Below, one piece after another: positions 24,705 through 33,850 of a DNA stretch of 64,000 bases. Made by a program: the position numbers and the translations under genes. Under the pieces are notes generated by a model. That model was not told where the DNA came from and made no database searches. It saw only the letters and a program-made list of their open reading frames with translations. Source of the DNA: Variovorax sp. PBS-H4 (GTDB lineage Bacteria; Pseudomonadota; Gammaproteobacteria; Burkholderiales; Burkholderiaceae_C); NCBI RefSeq assembly GCF_901827205.1, contig NZ_LR594675.1, forward strand, positions 3,658,001-3,722,000, read 5' to 3'. Numbering within the stretch: the stretch's first letter is position 1; the number at the start of each line of letters is the position of its first letter.

Positions 24705-25814
24705 ATGTTATTCCATTCCTCCATACGCAAGGAGCTGTCGCGCAGCTTCGGGGCCACGCTGGTCGTGCTGATCACCATCGTGATGACCATGATGCTGATC
24801 CGCACGCTCGGCCTGGCAGCCCGGGGCAGTGTGAATCCCTCCGAGGTCTTCCTGGTGATGACCTATACGGTCCTCGGCTACATGCCCACGATCCTGAGCC
24901 TCAGCCTGTTCGTCTCCATCGTAGGCACGCTGTCGCGCATGTACCGCGACAGCGAAATGGTGATCTGGTTTTCCAGCGGCCGAGGCCTTGCCGATTTCCT
25001 GCCACCGCTGTTCCGCTTCGCCTGGCCGATCCTGCTGCTGATCGCCGTGTTCGCGCTGGTCGGCTGGCCCTGGGCCAACTCCCAGACGCAGGGCATGCGC
25101 GACCAGTACCAGCGCCGCAGCGACATCGAACGCGTGGCGCCCGGCGAATTCCGCGAGTCGGCCGGACGCCTGCGGGTCTTCTTCATCGACAAGGACGCGC
25201 CGGACAGCTCGACGGCCAGCAACGTGTTCATCTCTTCGATCGAGCGCAATCTGCAGATCATCACCTCTGCGCAGAGCGGCCGCATCGAGAGCATCGGCGA
25301 TTCGCGCTACCTGATGCTGAGGAACGGTCAGCGGCTGGAACGGCCGCTCCTGCCCGGTGAGCTCAAGATCAGCGAGTTCCGCAGTTACGGCGCCAAGGTC
25401 GGAAGCGACATCGACCCCTCCAACGGCGCCGCGCCCGTGCGTGCCAAGACGACCCTGAACCTGATGCGCGAGCCCGGCGCGGCCAACAACGGCGAACTGG
25501 CCTGGCGCATCGGCATGGTGCTCGCGGCGATCAACTTCGTGCTGCTCGCGCTGACCGTGTCGAGCGCGAATCCAAGGGTGGGCCGCAGCGGCAACCTGCT
25601 GTTCGCCCTGTGCGCCTTCGTGCTCTATTACAACCTGCTCAATCTCGGACAGAACTGGGTCAGCATGGGCCGCTACGGCATGGCTGGCTTCATGCTGGCG
25701 CTGCATGGCGGCGCGTTGGCACTCGCCCTGCTCTGGCTCGCCAAGCGCCATTTCAACTGGAGCTGGCGTCCGTTACCCGCCCGCGGCCGGTCGACGGCCA
25801 ATTCCGACACGTGA
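24705..25814 (+). CDS. lptF: LPS export permease LptF
   Basis: LptF and LptG form the inner-membrane part of the LptB2FG transporter that extracts lipopolysaccharide and passes it to LptC. The 369-residue product has the LptF/G topology: two N-terminal spans (SSIRKELSRSFGATLVVLIT), a pair around 50-110, a large periplasmic beta-jellyroll (about 125-270, from GMRDQYQRRSDIERVAPGEF), and C-terminal spans. MYRDSEMVIWFSSGRGLADF is the coupling-helix region facing LptB. ATG at 24705 is set by family alignment; the frame is open far upstream on the strand opposite pepA. lptG overlaps its stop. Confidence 0.95.
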   Translation: MLFHSSIRKELSRSFGATLVVLITIVMTMMLIRTLGLAARGSVNPSEVFLVMTYTVLGYMPTILSLSLFVSIVGTLSRMYRDSEMVIWFSSGRGLADFLPPLFRFAWPILLLIAVFALVGWPWANSQTQGMRDQYQRRSDIERVAPGEFRESAGRLRVFFIDKDAPDSSTASNVFISSIERNLQIITSAQSGRIESIGDSRYLMLRNGQRLERPLLPGELKISEFRSYGAKVGSDIDPSNGAAPVRAKTTLNLMREPGAANNGELAWRIGMVLAAINFVLLALTVSSANPRVGRSGNLLFALCAFVLYYNLLNLGQNWVSMGRYGMAGFMLALHGGALALALLWLAKRHFNWSWRPLPARGRSTANSDT

Positions 25815-26917
25815 AAACCATTCGCCGACTGATCTACATCGAGGTGCTGAAGGCAGTCGCCTTCGTCACCTTGGGGTTCCTGAGCCTGTTTTTCTTCTTC
25901 GACTTCGTCGACGAGCTGCAGTCCATCGGCCAGCCCGGCACGCTGGGCTACGGCGCAGCGCAGGCGCTGATGTACGTCGCCCTGCTGATTCCGAGCCATC
26001 TGTACGAGCTGCTGCCGATCGCGGTGCTGATCGGCACCATCTTTGTGATGGCTCGGCTGGCGCAGAGTTCGGAGTACACGATCCTGCGCACCAGCGGCCT
26101 CGGACCCTGGCGGGCGCTGCGCACACTGCTCGTGCTGGGACTCGGCTTCGTGTTCCTGACTTTCGCGGTCGGCGACTATGTCTCACCGGCTTCGGACCGC
26201 ACTGCCCAGTTGCTGAAGTCGCGCTACCAGGGCACCTATTCGATGGTGGGCTACACCGGCGCGTGGCTCAGGGAAAAGCAGGGCGACAAGTCCTATGCCG
26301 TGAACGTGGCCTCGATTTCGCGCAACGGCACGCTGAAAGACCTGCGCATCTTCGAGTTCGGCGCGAAGGGCCTGCTGGTCTCGCACACCTCCGCTTCGCA
26401 GGCGCACATCTCCAACGGCGTGTGGACGCTGATCGGCGTCGAGCAGCAGCAATACGACACGGGCAATGCCGACAAGGTCCGCGTCACCACCACCAAAACG
26501 CCGGTCGTGAATTGGCCGACTTCATTGACGAACGAAATGGTATCGGTGGCACTGCTTCGGCCGGACCGCATGCGCACCATCGACCTGTTCGAATACATCC
26601 AGCACCTCGATGCCAACGGCCAGACCGCCCAGCGCTATGAGATCGAGTTCTGGCGCAAGGTCTTCTACCCGCTGTCCTGCCTGGTCATGGTGGTGCTCGC
26701 CCTGCCCTTCGCGTACCTGCATTTCCGCCAGGCCGGGATCACGGCGTACGTGTTCGGCGGCGTGATGATCGGCATCAGTTTCTTCCTGTTGAACAACGTG
26801 TTCGGCTATCTCGGCAACCTGAGCAACTGGTGGCCCTGGATCACCGCTGCGGCCCCCGGTCTGATCTATTCGGTCATGTCACTCGCGGCCTTTACCTGGC
26901 TGGTGCTGCGGCGCTAG
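25811..26917 (+). CDS. lptG: LPS export permease LptG
   Basis: Partner of LptF in the LptB2FG exporter. The 368-residue product begins at GTG 25811, which overlaps the lptF stop (GTGA), giving VKTIRRLIYIEVLKAVAF; this overlap and the family N-terminus decide the start. Features include FFFFDFVDELQSIGQPGTLG, the coupling region MARLAQSSEYTILRTSGLGP, a periplasmic jellyroll (about 130-260) and C-terminal spans with the typical EFWRKVFYPLSCLVMVVLAL. The gene ends 8 bases before the CbiX-type chelatase gene. Confidence 0.95.
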   Translation: MKTIRRLIYIEVLKAVAFVTLGFLSLFFFFDFVDELQSIGQPGTLGYGAAQALMYVALLIPSHLYELLPIAVLIGTIFVMARLAQSSEYTILRTSGLGPWRALRTLLVLGLGFVFLTFAVGDYVSPASDRTAQLLKSRYQGTYSMVGYTGAWLREKQGDKSYAVNVASISRNGTLKDLRIFEFGAKGLLVSHTSASQAHISNGVWTLIGVEQQQYDTGNADKVRVTTTKTPVVNWPTSLTNEMVSVALLRPDRMRTIDLFEYIQHLDANGQTAQRYEIEFWRKVFYPLSCLVMVVLALPFAYLHFRQAGITAYVFGGVMIGISFFLLNNVFGYLGNLSNWWPWITAAAPGLIYSVMSLAAFTWLVLRR

Positions 26918-26925
26918 CAACGCGT

Positions 26926-27297
26926 ATGCAGAAGAACGATCTGGGCATCGTGCTGCTCGCGCACGGCTCGCGCGATGTCCGGTGGCGCGCGCCGGTGGAA
27001 GCCGTTGCGCGGCGGGTCGCCGATCTCGACCCGGCGGTGCAGGTGCGTTGTGCTTACCTCGAGCTGTCGCAACCCGACCTGCAGACGGCCACGGCCGAGT
27101 TGGTGGCGAGCGGCGCGCGCGCGGTGCGCGTGATGCCGCTCTTCCTCGGCATGGGCAAGCATCTGCGCGAAGATCTGCCGGGCCTGCTCGATCAGTTGCG
27201 CGCATCGCACCCCCAGGTGCCGGTCGAACTGGCGGCCGCCGTCGGCGAGGAGCCCGAAGTACTCGATCTGATCGCCCGGCTCGCTCTCAAGTCCTGA
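26926..27297 (+). CDS. cbiX: short CbiX/SirB-type sirohydrochlorin chelatase
   Basis: A 123-residue single-domain member of the CbiX family, which inserts Fe or Co into sirohydrochlorin. It begins MQKNDLGIVLLAHGSRDVRW; the His of HGSRD is the expected metal-insertion ligand. RCAYLELSQPDLQTATAEL and VRVMPLFLGMGKHLREDLP are the other family blocks. The size matches the short forms that act as dimers. It lies between lptG (8-base gap) and cysB. Since siroheme is the cofactor of sulfite and nitrite reductases, placement next to cysB suggests an iron-inserting role in sulfur assimilation rather than cobalamin synthesis, but this is inference. Confidence 0.85.
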   Translation: MQKNDLGIVLLAHGSRDVRWRAPVEAVARRVADLDPAVQVRCAYLELSQPDLQTATAELVASGARAVRVMPLFLGMGKHLREDLPGLLDQLRASHPQVPVELAAAVGEEPEVLDLIARLALKS

Positions 27298-27361
27298 AAC
27301 CTTCAGTGATTTCGATAGACAAGGAAGGCATAATAAATCCGGAAATAAGACGGAATTTGTT

Positions 27362-28303
27362 ATGAATCTTCATCAGTTCAGGTTTGTGCAGGAGGCGGTG
27401 CGCCGCAACCTCAACCTGACCGAGGCGGCCAAGGCCTTGCACACCTCACAGCCGGGCGTTTCCAAGGCAATCATCGAACTCGAGGAAGAACTGGGCGTGG
27501 AGATCTTCGCGCGCCACGGCAAGCGCCTGAAACGCGTGACCGAGCCCGGCCAGCACGTGCTCGCAAGCATCGAGCTCATCATGCGCGAGGTGGGCAACCT
27601 CAAGCGCATCGGTGAGCAGTTCAGCGCGCAGGACAGCGGCACCCTGTCGATCGCCACCACCCACACGCAGGCCCGCTACGTGCTGCCGGTCCCGGTGGCC
27701 AGGCTGCGCGAGGCCTACCCCAAGGTCAACGTGAGCCTGCACCAGGGCTCCCCCGACCAGGTGGCGCGGATGGTGATCGACGAGATCGCCGAGGTCGGCA
27801 TCGCGACCGAGTCGCTGGCAGACTACGCCGAGCTCGTGACCCTGCCCTGCTACGAGTGGCAGCACGTGCTGGTGCTGCCCAAGACCCACCCGCTGGCGGA
27901 CAAGGAGCGCATCCATCTGGAGGACCTCGCGGCCGAGCCCATCATCACCTACCACCCCTCCTTTACCGGGCGCACGCGCATCGACCATGCCTTCGCCCAG
28001 AAGAAGCTCGCGCCGCGCATCGCGCTGGAGGCCATCGACTCCGACGTGATCAAGACCTACGTGCGCCTCGGCCTGGGCGTCGGCATCGTCGCCGAGATGG
28101 CGGTGCGCGACGACTCCAATGCCGACCTCGTCGTGCGGCCGATGGGTCATGTGTTCGGCACCAACATCGCCCGCGTGGCCTTCAAGCGCAGCGCCTACCT
28201 GCGCAACTTTGTCTTCAAATTTGCCGAGCTGCTCTCGGACCGGCTCGACCGCAACCTGATCGCCAAGGCATTGGCCGGTCATAACCAGGACTATGAGCTA
28301 TGA
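27362..28303 (+). CDS. cysB: LysR-family sulfur-assimilation regulator CysB
   Basis: CysB activates sulfate-assimilation and cysteine-synthesis genes with N-acetylserine as inducer. The 313-residue protein starts MNLHQFRFVQEAVRRNLNLT, the CysB/Cbl version of the LysR helix-turn-helix (KALHTSQPGVSKAIIELEEE), and continues with the effector domain (LSIATTHTQARYVLPVPVAR; QGSPDQVARMVIDEIAEVGI). The STHTQARY-like TTHTQARY is characteristic of CysB rather than other LysR proteins. The ATG at 27362 follows a 64-base AT-richer gap with a possible -10, CATAAT, at 27329-27334. Confidence 0.93.
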   Translation: MNLHQFRFVQEAVRRNLNLTEAAKALHTSQPGVSKAIIELEEELGVEIFARHGKRLKRVTEPGQHVLASIELIMREVGNLKRIGEQFSAQDSGTLSIATTHTQARYVLPVPVARLREAYPKVNVSLHQGSPDQVARMVIDEIAEVGIATESLADYAELVTLPCYEWQHVLVLPKTHPLADKERIHLEDLAAEPIITYHPSFTGRTRIDHAFAQKKLAPRIALEAIDSDVIKTYVRLGLGVGIVAEMAVRDDSNADLVVRPMGHVFGTNIARVAFKRSAYLRNFVFKFAELLSDRLDRNLIAKALAGHNQDYEL

Positions 28304-28304
28304 G

Positions 28305-28379
28305 CGAAGCATGGCCGCCCCAAGTGGCGAAAGCTCCCTCGGGGGGCAGCGAGTACACGAAGTTTCGAGCATGGAGGCC
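28305..28379. repeat. GC-rich intergenic element, Comamonadaceae type (copy 1)
   Basis: The gap between cysB and the aminotransferase gene holds a non-coding segment containing GCCGCCCCAAGTGGCGAAAG, CTCCCTCGGGGGGCAGCGAG and ACACGAAGTTTCGAGCATGG. From memory this resembles a short element often found between genes in Comamonadaceae genomes. A shorter relative appears at 40496-40541 in the opposite orientation, sharing GCTGCCCC-x-CGA-x-GGG. The last bases carry the GGAGG used by the downstream gene. Confidence 0.5.
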
Positions 28380-28382
28380 AGT

Positions 28383-29549
28383 GTGAGCGATTCGATTGCC
28401 CGCACCCCGAATGTGCAGACCAAGCTGCCAAGCGTCGGGACCACCATCTTCACCGTGATGTCGGCGTTGGCTGCCGAAAAGAACGCCGTCAACCTCGGCC
28501 AGGGCTTTCCGGATTTCGACTGCGACCCCAAGCTGCTGGACGCGGTGACCGCCGCCATGGCGGCCGGCCACAACCAGTACCCGCCGATGCCCGGCATCCT
28601 GCCGCTGCGCGAGGCCATCGCCGCAAAGATCCACACGCTCTATGGCCACCGCTACGACCCGGTCAGCGAGATCACCATCACCGCCGGCGCCACGCAGGCC
28701 ATCATCACTGCTGTTCTCTGCGTGGTGCGCGCCGGCGACGAGGTGATCGTGCTCGAGCCCTGCTACGACAGCTACGCGCCGAATATCGAGCTGGCCGGAG
28801 GCACGGTGGTGCGGGTGCCGCTCACCCCCGGCAGCTTCCGTCCCGACTTCGACAGGATCGCGGCCGCGCTCACGTCGCGCACGCGCGCGATCGTTGTCAA
28901 CACACCGCACAACCCGAGCGCAACCGTGTGGACCCAAGCCGAGATGCGCCGGCTCGAGGAGCTCCTCGCGCCTACCGACGTGCTGGTGATCAGCGACGAG
29001 GTCTACGAGCACATGGTCTACGCAGGCGCGCGACACGAGAGTGCGGCGCGCTTTCCGGGCCTGGCGGCGCGAAGCTTCATCGTGAGCAGCTTCGGCAAGA
29101 CCTACCACGTGACAGGCTGGAAGGTGGGCTATGTCGCGGCGCCGGCGCCGCTCACGGCCGAATTCCGCAAGGTGCACCAGTTCAACGTGTTCACCGTCAA
29201 CACGCCGATGCAGCACGCGCTTGCCAGCTACATGGCCGACCCGGCGCCCTATCTGGATCTGCCGGCCTTCTACCAGCGCAAGCGCGACCTTTTCGCAGAA
29301 GGCCTCGCGAAGACCCGATTCAAGTTGCTGCCGAGCGCCGGGACTTATTTCCAGTGCGTCGACATCCGCGAGGTCAGCGATCTGGGCGAAGCCGATTTCT
29401 GCCAATGGCTTACCCGCGAAATCGGCGTTGCCGCCATTCCGCTTTCGGCCTTCTACGCCGAGGGCTTCGACCAGCGAGTGGTGCGCTTCTGCTTCGCCAA
29501 GAAAGACGAGACGCTCAGGGCCGCCCTCGGCCGGCTGGCCCGGCTCTGA
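28383..29549 (+). CDS. class I aminotransferase, YbdL/methionine-aminotransferase-like
   Basis: A PLP-dependent fold-I aminotransferase of about 388 residues. VNLGQGFPDFDCDPKLLDAV and the NQYPPMPGILPLREAIAAKI block place it with YbdL-type methionine/aromatic aminotransferases. The PLP lysine is in SSFGKTYHVTGWKVGY. GGAGG at 28373-28377 lies 5 bases before GTG 28383 (VSDSIARTPNVQTKLPSVGT), so I take that as the start. An ATG at 28371 would include the Shine-Dalgarno sequence in the coding region, and the ATG at 28293 overlaps cysB. Position after cysB fits a sulfur amino acid role, for example methionine/ketomethylthiobutyrate interconversion, which is inference. Confidence 0.85.
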   Translation: MSDSIARTPNVQTKLPSVGTTIFTVMSALAAEKNAVNLGQGFPDFDCDPKLLDAVTAAMAAGHNQYPPMPGILPLREAIAAKIHTLYGHRYDPVSEITITAGATQAIITAVLCVVRAGDEVIVLEPCYDSYAPNIELAGGTVVRVPLTPGSFRPDFDRIAAALTSRTRAIVVNTPHNPSATVWTQAEMRRLEELLAPTDVLVISDEVYEHMVYAGARHESAARFPGLAARSFIVSSFGKTYHVTGWKVGYVAAPAPLTAEFRKVHQFNVFTVNTPMQHALASYMADPAPYLDLPAFYQRKRDLFAEGLAKTRFKLLPSAGTYFQCVDIREVSDLGEADFCQWLTREIGVAAIPLSAFYAEGFDQRVVRFCFAKKDETLRAALGRLARL

Positions 29550-29658
29550 CACAAATGGTAGGAGAGTCCTGACCGACGAAGGGCGCGCCTTCCGGCGGGC
29601 AAAGTCACCGCTGCCAACGACCATGGACTCCTCGGAACACAACACCAAGGAGTCATCC

Positions 29659-29817
29659 ATGTCGCTCTCGCTGATCCTGCTGATCGTCCTGATCCTGCTG
29701 CTGGTAGGCGCTCTGCCGAGCTGGGGCTACAGCCGCAGCTGGGGCTACGGGCCGAGCGGTGGCCTGGGCCTGGTGGTGCTCGTCGTGATCGTGCTGCTCT
29801 TGATGGGGCGCATATAG
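29659..29817 (+). CDS. small DUF3309-like membrane protein
   Basis: A 52-residue protein with two hydrophobic segments (LSLILLIVLILLLVGALPSW and GLGLVVLVVIVLLLMGRI) joined by an aromatic/Gly/Ser linker (GYSRSWGYGPSGG). This is the DUF3309 pattern of tiny, widespread proteobacterial membrane proteins of unknown function. AAGGAG at 29646-29651 lies 7 bases before the ATG. A strong terminator 40 bases after the stop marks it as a separate transcript. Confidence 0.85.
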   Translation: MSLSLILLIVLILLLVGALPSWGYSRSWGYGPSGGLGLVVLVVIVLLLMGRI

Positions 29818-29856
29818 AAACGAAAATGGAGCGGCGCTCGCTGGCGCCACAACAGC

Positions 29857-29884
29857 AAAGCCCACCCTCGGTGGGCTTTTTTTT
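29857..29884 (+). terminator. Rho-independent terminator after the DUF3309 gene
   Basis: An 8-bp stem AGCCCACC/GGTGGGCT (extendable by A-T pairs) with a CTC loop is followed by eight T. It sits 40 bases after the small membrane protein gene and 18 bases from the convergent hrpA stop. Confidence 0.92.
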
Positions 29885-29901
29885 CGCCACGACTCCGATC
29901 C

Positions 29902-32900
29902 TCAGCCCTGAAGCTGCGCCCACAGTTTGTCGAGGCGCTTGATGCTCACCGGCTGCGGCGTGCGCAGCTCCTGCGCGAAGAAGCTCACGCGCAACTCTTC
30001 GAGCAACCAACGAAACTCGTCCATGCGCTCGTCCACTGCGCCCTTGCGCTCGGCAACGAGGCGCCAGTACCTCTGCTCCTGCGGTCGCAGCTCGGCGAGC
30101 CGCTGGGCGTCCCGGGCAGGATCGGCGCGCAGCTTGTCCAGCCGCAGGCTGATGGCCTTGAGGTAGCGCGCGAAATGCGCCAGCCGCGGCCAAGGCGTCT
30201 GTGCAATGAAGCGCTTGCCGACCAGCCGCTGGAGTTGCTGCGCCGCGTCCGCCGTCGCTTCGGGCTGGTTCCTCGTTTCCTTGATCTTGCGAGCGGCCAG
30301 CGTGTATTCCGCCAGGATGACGCCTGACAGGCGGGCGATCTCGTTGGCGATCAGCGTGAGCCGCCCGCGCCCCTCCTCGACGCGGCGCAAGAAGGTGGAC
30401 TCGTCGGCCGGCAGCGGCTCCTGCAAGAAGGCCCGTTCCAGCGCCACATCGACGATCTGCGCGCGCAGCTCCTCCGCCGTGCCAAGCGGCATGTAGGCCA
30501 CCGCCATCTTCTGCAAGTCCGGGATGTTCTTCTCGAGGTACTTGAGCGCATCCTTGAGCTGCAACGCGACCAGGCGACGCAGGCCGGCGCGGTGCTTGGC
30601 GGCGGCCGCCGCCGGCTCGTCGAAGACCTCGATCGTCACGGCATCGCCGTCATCCACCAGGGCCGGGAAGCCGATCAACGATTGGGCTCCGCGCCGCACT
30701 TCCATCAGCTCGGGAAGCTCGCCAAAGCTCCAGCTCGTGTAGCGCTGGCCCGCAGGCAATGCCGGCGGCGCGTCCGCCTTCGGCTTGCCGCCGCTCGCGG
30801 TCTGCGTGGCCCGGCCGGCATCCGCTGCGGCAAGCGCATTCGGCGAGGCCTTCACCTGCAGCCCTGCCAGCGCCTGGAAGGCACCGCGCGCCTGCGCGCC
30901 AAGCTCCGCCTTCAGTGCGCCAAGGTTTCGGCCCATTCCCAGCTGCCTCCCGTGCTCGTCGACCACGCGCAGGTTCATGAACAGGTGCGGCGGCAACATG
31001 TCCAGCTTGAAGTCAGCGCGTTTGACGTCCAGGCCGGTCTCGTTGCGCACGCGCTTGAGCAGCGCCTCGGTGAGCGATCCCTGGCCGAAGGCCTCGGGTG
31101 CTCCCAGCGCCTCGGCCAGCCGTGCGGCTGATTCGGGCAGCGGCACCAGCCGGGCGCGCGGCTTCTGCGGCAGGCTCTTGAGCAGCGCCTGCACCTTGTC
31201 CTTGAGCATGCCCGCGACCAGCCATTCGCAGCGTTCCTCGCTCACCTGGTTCAGCACGAAGAGCGGCACGGTCACGGTCAGTCCGTCCCTCGGATCGCCG
31301 GGCTCGTGCAGATAGCTGGCCGCGCAGTCCACGCCGCCCAAGCGCAGCGTCGGCGGAAAGGACTGCGTCGTGATCCCCGCTGCCTGGTGGCGCATCAGCT
31401 CTTCGCGCGTCAGGTAGAGGAGCTTCGGTGCCGCCTTCGACGCCTGCCGGTACCAGCTCTCGAAAGCAAAGCCGCTGGCCACGTCGGGAGGCAGCTGGGC
31501 ATCGTAGAAGGCGTAGATCAGCTCGTCGTCGACCAGCACGTCCTGGCGACGCGACTTGTGTTCCAGTCCTTCGACCTCGCGCACCAGCTTGCGATTGGCG
31601 GCCAGGAAGGGCAGCTTGCTTTCCCACTGGCCACCGACCAGTGCTTCGCGGATGAAGATCTCGCGCGCAGCGACCGGATCGACGCGGCTGAATTCCACAC
31701 GTCGACCGCTGTAGACCACCAACCCGTAGAGGGTCGCGCGCTCCAGCGCAACGACCTGCGCGCTCTTCTTCTCCCAGTGCGGATCGAGCAACTGCTTCTT
31801 GAGAAGATGACCCGCCACCTGCTCCAGCCACGAAGGCTCGATGTTGGCAATGCCACGGCCGAAGAGGCGCGTGGTCTCCACCAGCTCTGCGCAGACGATC
31901 CAGCGGCCGGGCTTCTTCTTGAGGTGCGCACCCGGATGCCGGTGGAACTTGATCCCCCGGGCGCCGAGGTAGGCCTCCTCTTCCTCCATCTTCCAGCCCA
32001 CGTTGCCGAGCAGCCCCGAGAGCATGGACAGGTGCAGCGCCTCGTAGCTCGCGGGCGTGCTGTTGATGCGCCACTTGTGCTCCGTCACCACCGTGAGCAG
32101 CTGCGAATGGATGTCGCGCCACTCGCGGACGCGGCGGACGTTGATGAAGTTCTGCCGCAACAGCTGCTCGTACTGGCGGTTGCTGAGCCTGTGGGTAGGC
32201 GTGGCGTGGGAGGGCTGGGGTGGCGGCACCCCCCCACGCGCATCGTGAATCCATTGCCACAGCCGCAGGTACCCGCTGAACTCGCTCTTCTCGTCATCGA
32301 ACTTGGCGTGCGCCTGGTCCGCCTGCTGCTGCGCTTCGAGCGGGCGGTCTCGCACGTCCTGCACCGACAGCGCGCTGGCGATGACCAGCACCTCCTCGAG
32401 CGCGCCGCGCGTGCGCGCCTCCAGGATCATGCGGCCGACGCGCGGGTCCAGCGGCAACTTCGCCAGCTCCATGCCCATGGGCGTGAGCTCGTTCGCGTCG
32501 TCGACTGCGCCGAGCTCGTTGAGCAGTTGGTAGCCATCGGCGATGGCGCGCCGTTGCGGGGCCTCGAGGAAAGGAAAACGCTCCACATCGCCCAGATGAA
32601 GCGATTTCATCCGCAGGATCACGCCGGCCAGCGAGGAACGCAGGATCTCCGGGTCGGTGAAGCGCGCTCGACCTTCGAAATCCTTCTCGTCGTAGAGCCG
32701 GATGCAGATGCCGTCGGCCACCCGCCCGCAGCGGCCGGCCCGCTGGTTGGCGGCGGCCTGGCTGATCGGCTCCACCAGCAGCTGCTCGACCTTGCTGCGG
32801 AAGCTGTAGCGCTTGACCCGCGCCGTCCCGGCGTCGATGACATAGCGGATGCCGGGCACCGTCAGCGAGGTCTCGGCGACGTTGGTCGCCAGCACGATGC

Positions 32901-33783
32901 GCCGGCCGCTGTGGCCGTCGAAGATGCGGTCCTGCTCGGCCTGCGACAGGCGCGCGAACAGCGGCAGCACCTCGGCATTGCGCAGCAGCGGCTGGTGGCT
33001 CAGGTGCTTGCGCAGGTGGTCCGCCGCCTCGCGGATCTCGCGCTCGCCCGGAAGGAAGACCAGGATGTCGCCGCCGTCGCGCGGGTCGCGCCAGAGCTCG
33101 TCGACGCCGTCGGCGATCGCGTCATTGAGGTCGTAGTCGCGCGACTCCTCGAAGGGACGGTAGCGCTGCTCGACCGGGTACATGCGCCCCGAGACATAGA
33201 TGGTCGGCGCCGGTCCCTTTGCCGACGCGAAATGCTTCGCAAAGCGCTCGGCATCGATCGTCGCCGAGGTCACGATCACCTTGAGGTCGGGCCGCCGCGG
33301 CAGGATCTCGCGCAGGTAGCCCAGCAGGAAATCGATGTTGAGCGAACGCTCGTGCGCTTCGTCGATGATCAGCGTGTCGTAGGCTTTCAGCAGCGGGTCG
33401 GTCTGCGTCTCGGCCAGCAGGATGCCGTCGGTCATCAGCTTGACCGACGCATCACGCGACAGGCGGTCCTGGAAGCGCACCTTGTAGCCGACCACCTCGC
33501 CCAGCGGCGTCTTGAGCTCTTCGGCGATGCGCTTGGCGACGGAGGAGGCCGCGATCCGCCGGGGCTGGGTGTGCCCGATCAGCCGGCCCCGCCCCGGCGG
33601 CGCGTTGAGCTTGCCGCGCCCCAGCGCCAGCGCGATCTTGGGCAGCTGGGTGGTCTTGCCGGAGCCGGTCTCGCCGCAGACGATCACCACCTGATGCGCG
33701 GCGATGGCGGCCATGATTTCGTCGCGCCGTGCCGACACCGGCAGGGACTCTGGGAATTCGATTCGGAGCGCAGTCGAGGACAA
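29902..33783 (-). CDS. hrpA: ATP-dependent RNA helicase HrpA
   Basis: A 1293-residue DEAH-box helicase, the usual HrpA length. In E. coli HrpA remodels stalled ribosomes and processes some mRNAs. Walker A GETGSGKTTQLPK starts at residue 37, followed by HTQPRRIAAS (motif Ia), DEAH at 141-144, SATIDAERF (motif III) and the motif VI block QRAGRCGRVADG. The winged-helix/HA2/OB region follows, and then the long HrpA-specific C-terminal domain (from about residue 650, including FYDAQLPPDVASGFAFESWY). Start at 33783 (MSSTALRIEFPESL). It diverges from argA with 67 bases between starts. Confidence 0.96.
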   Translation of the reverse strand: MSSTALRIEFPESLPVSARRDEIMAAIAAHQVVIVCGETGSGKTTQLPKIALALGRGKLNAPPGRGRLIGHTQPRRIAASSVAKRIAEELKTPLGEVVGYKVRFQDRLSRDASVKLMTDGILLAETQTDPLLKAYDTLIIDEAHERSLNIDFLLGYLREILPRRPDLKVIVTSATIDAERFAKHFASAKGPAPTIYVSGRMYPVEQRYRPFEESRDYDLNDAIADGVDELWRDPRDGGDILVFLPGEREIREAADHLRKHLSHQPLLRNAEVLPLFARLSQAEQDRIFDGHSGRRIVLATNVAETSLTVPGIRYVIDAGTARVKRYSFRSKVEQLLVEPISQAAANQRAGRCGRVADGICIRLYDEKDFEGRARFTDPEILRSSLAGVILRMKSLHLGDVERFPFLEAPQRRAIADGYQLLNELGAVDDANELTPMGMELAKLPLDPRVGRMILEARTRGALEEVLVIASALSVQDVRDRPLEAQQQADQAHAKFDDEKSEFSGYLRLWQWIHDARGGVPPPQPSHATPTHRLSNRQYEQLLRQNFINVRRVREWRDIHSQLLTVVTEHKWRINSTPASYEALHLSMLSGLLGNVGWKMEEEEAYLGARGIKFHRHPGAHLKKKPGRWIVCAELVETTRLFGRGIANIEPSWLEQVAGHLLKKQLLDPHWEKKSAQVVALERATLYGLVVYSGRRVEFSRVDPVAAREIFIREALVGGQWESKLPFLAANRKLVREVEGLEHKSRRQDVLVDDELIYAFYDAQLPPDVASGFAFESWYRQASKAAPKLLYLTREELMRHQAAGITTQSFPPTLRLGGVDCAASYLHEPGDPRDGLTVTVPLFVLNQVSEERCEWLVAGMLKDKVQALLKSLPQKPRARLVPLPESAARLAEALGAPEAFGQGSLTEALLKRVRNETGLDVKRADFKLDMLPPHLFMNLRVVDEHGRQLGMGRNLGALKAELGAQARGAFQALAGLQVKASPNALAAADAGRATQTASGGKPKADAPPALPAGQRYTSWSFGELPELMEVRRGAQSLIGFPALVDDGDAVTIEVFDEPAAAAAKHRAGLRRLVALQLKDALKYLEKNIPDLQKMAVAYMPLGTAEELRAQIVDVALERAFLQEPLPADESTFLRRVEEGRGRLTLIANEIARLSGVILAEYTLAARKIKETRNQPEATADAAQQLQRLVGKRFIAQTPWPRLAHFARYLKAISLRLDKLRADPARDAQRLAELRPQEQRYWRLVAERKGAVDERMDEFRWLLEELRVSFFAQELRTPQPVSIKRLDKLWAQLQG

Positions 33784-33850
33784 GGGCGGCAGTTCGGGGA
33801 AAATCCTCGATTATCTTGCGACCTGCCTTCCTGCCCGCCCGACCCCGCCC

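Noticed and set aside
28293..28382. Aminotransferase start at ATG 28293 or 28371
   Set aside because: The first overlaps cysB and translates the intergenic element; the second includes the GGAGG site that best serves GTG 28383.
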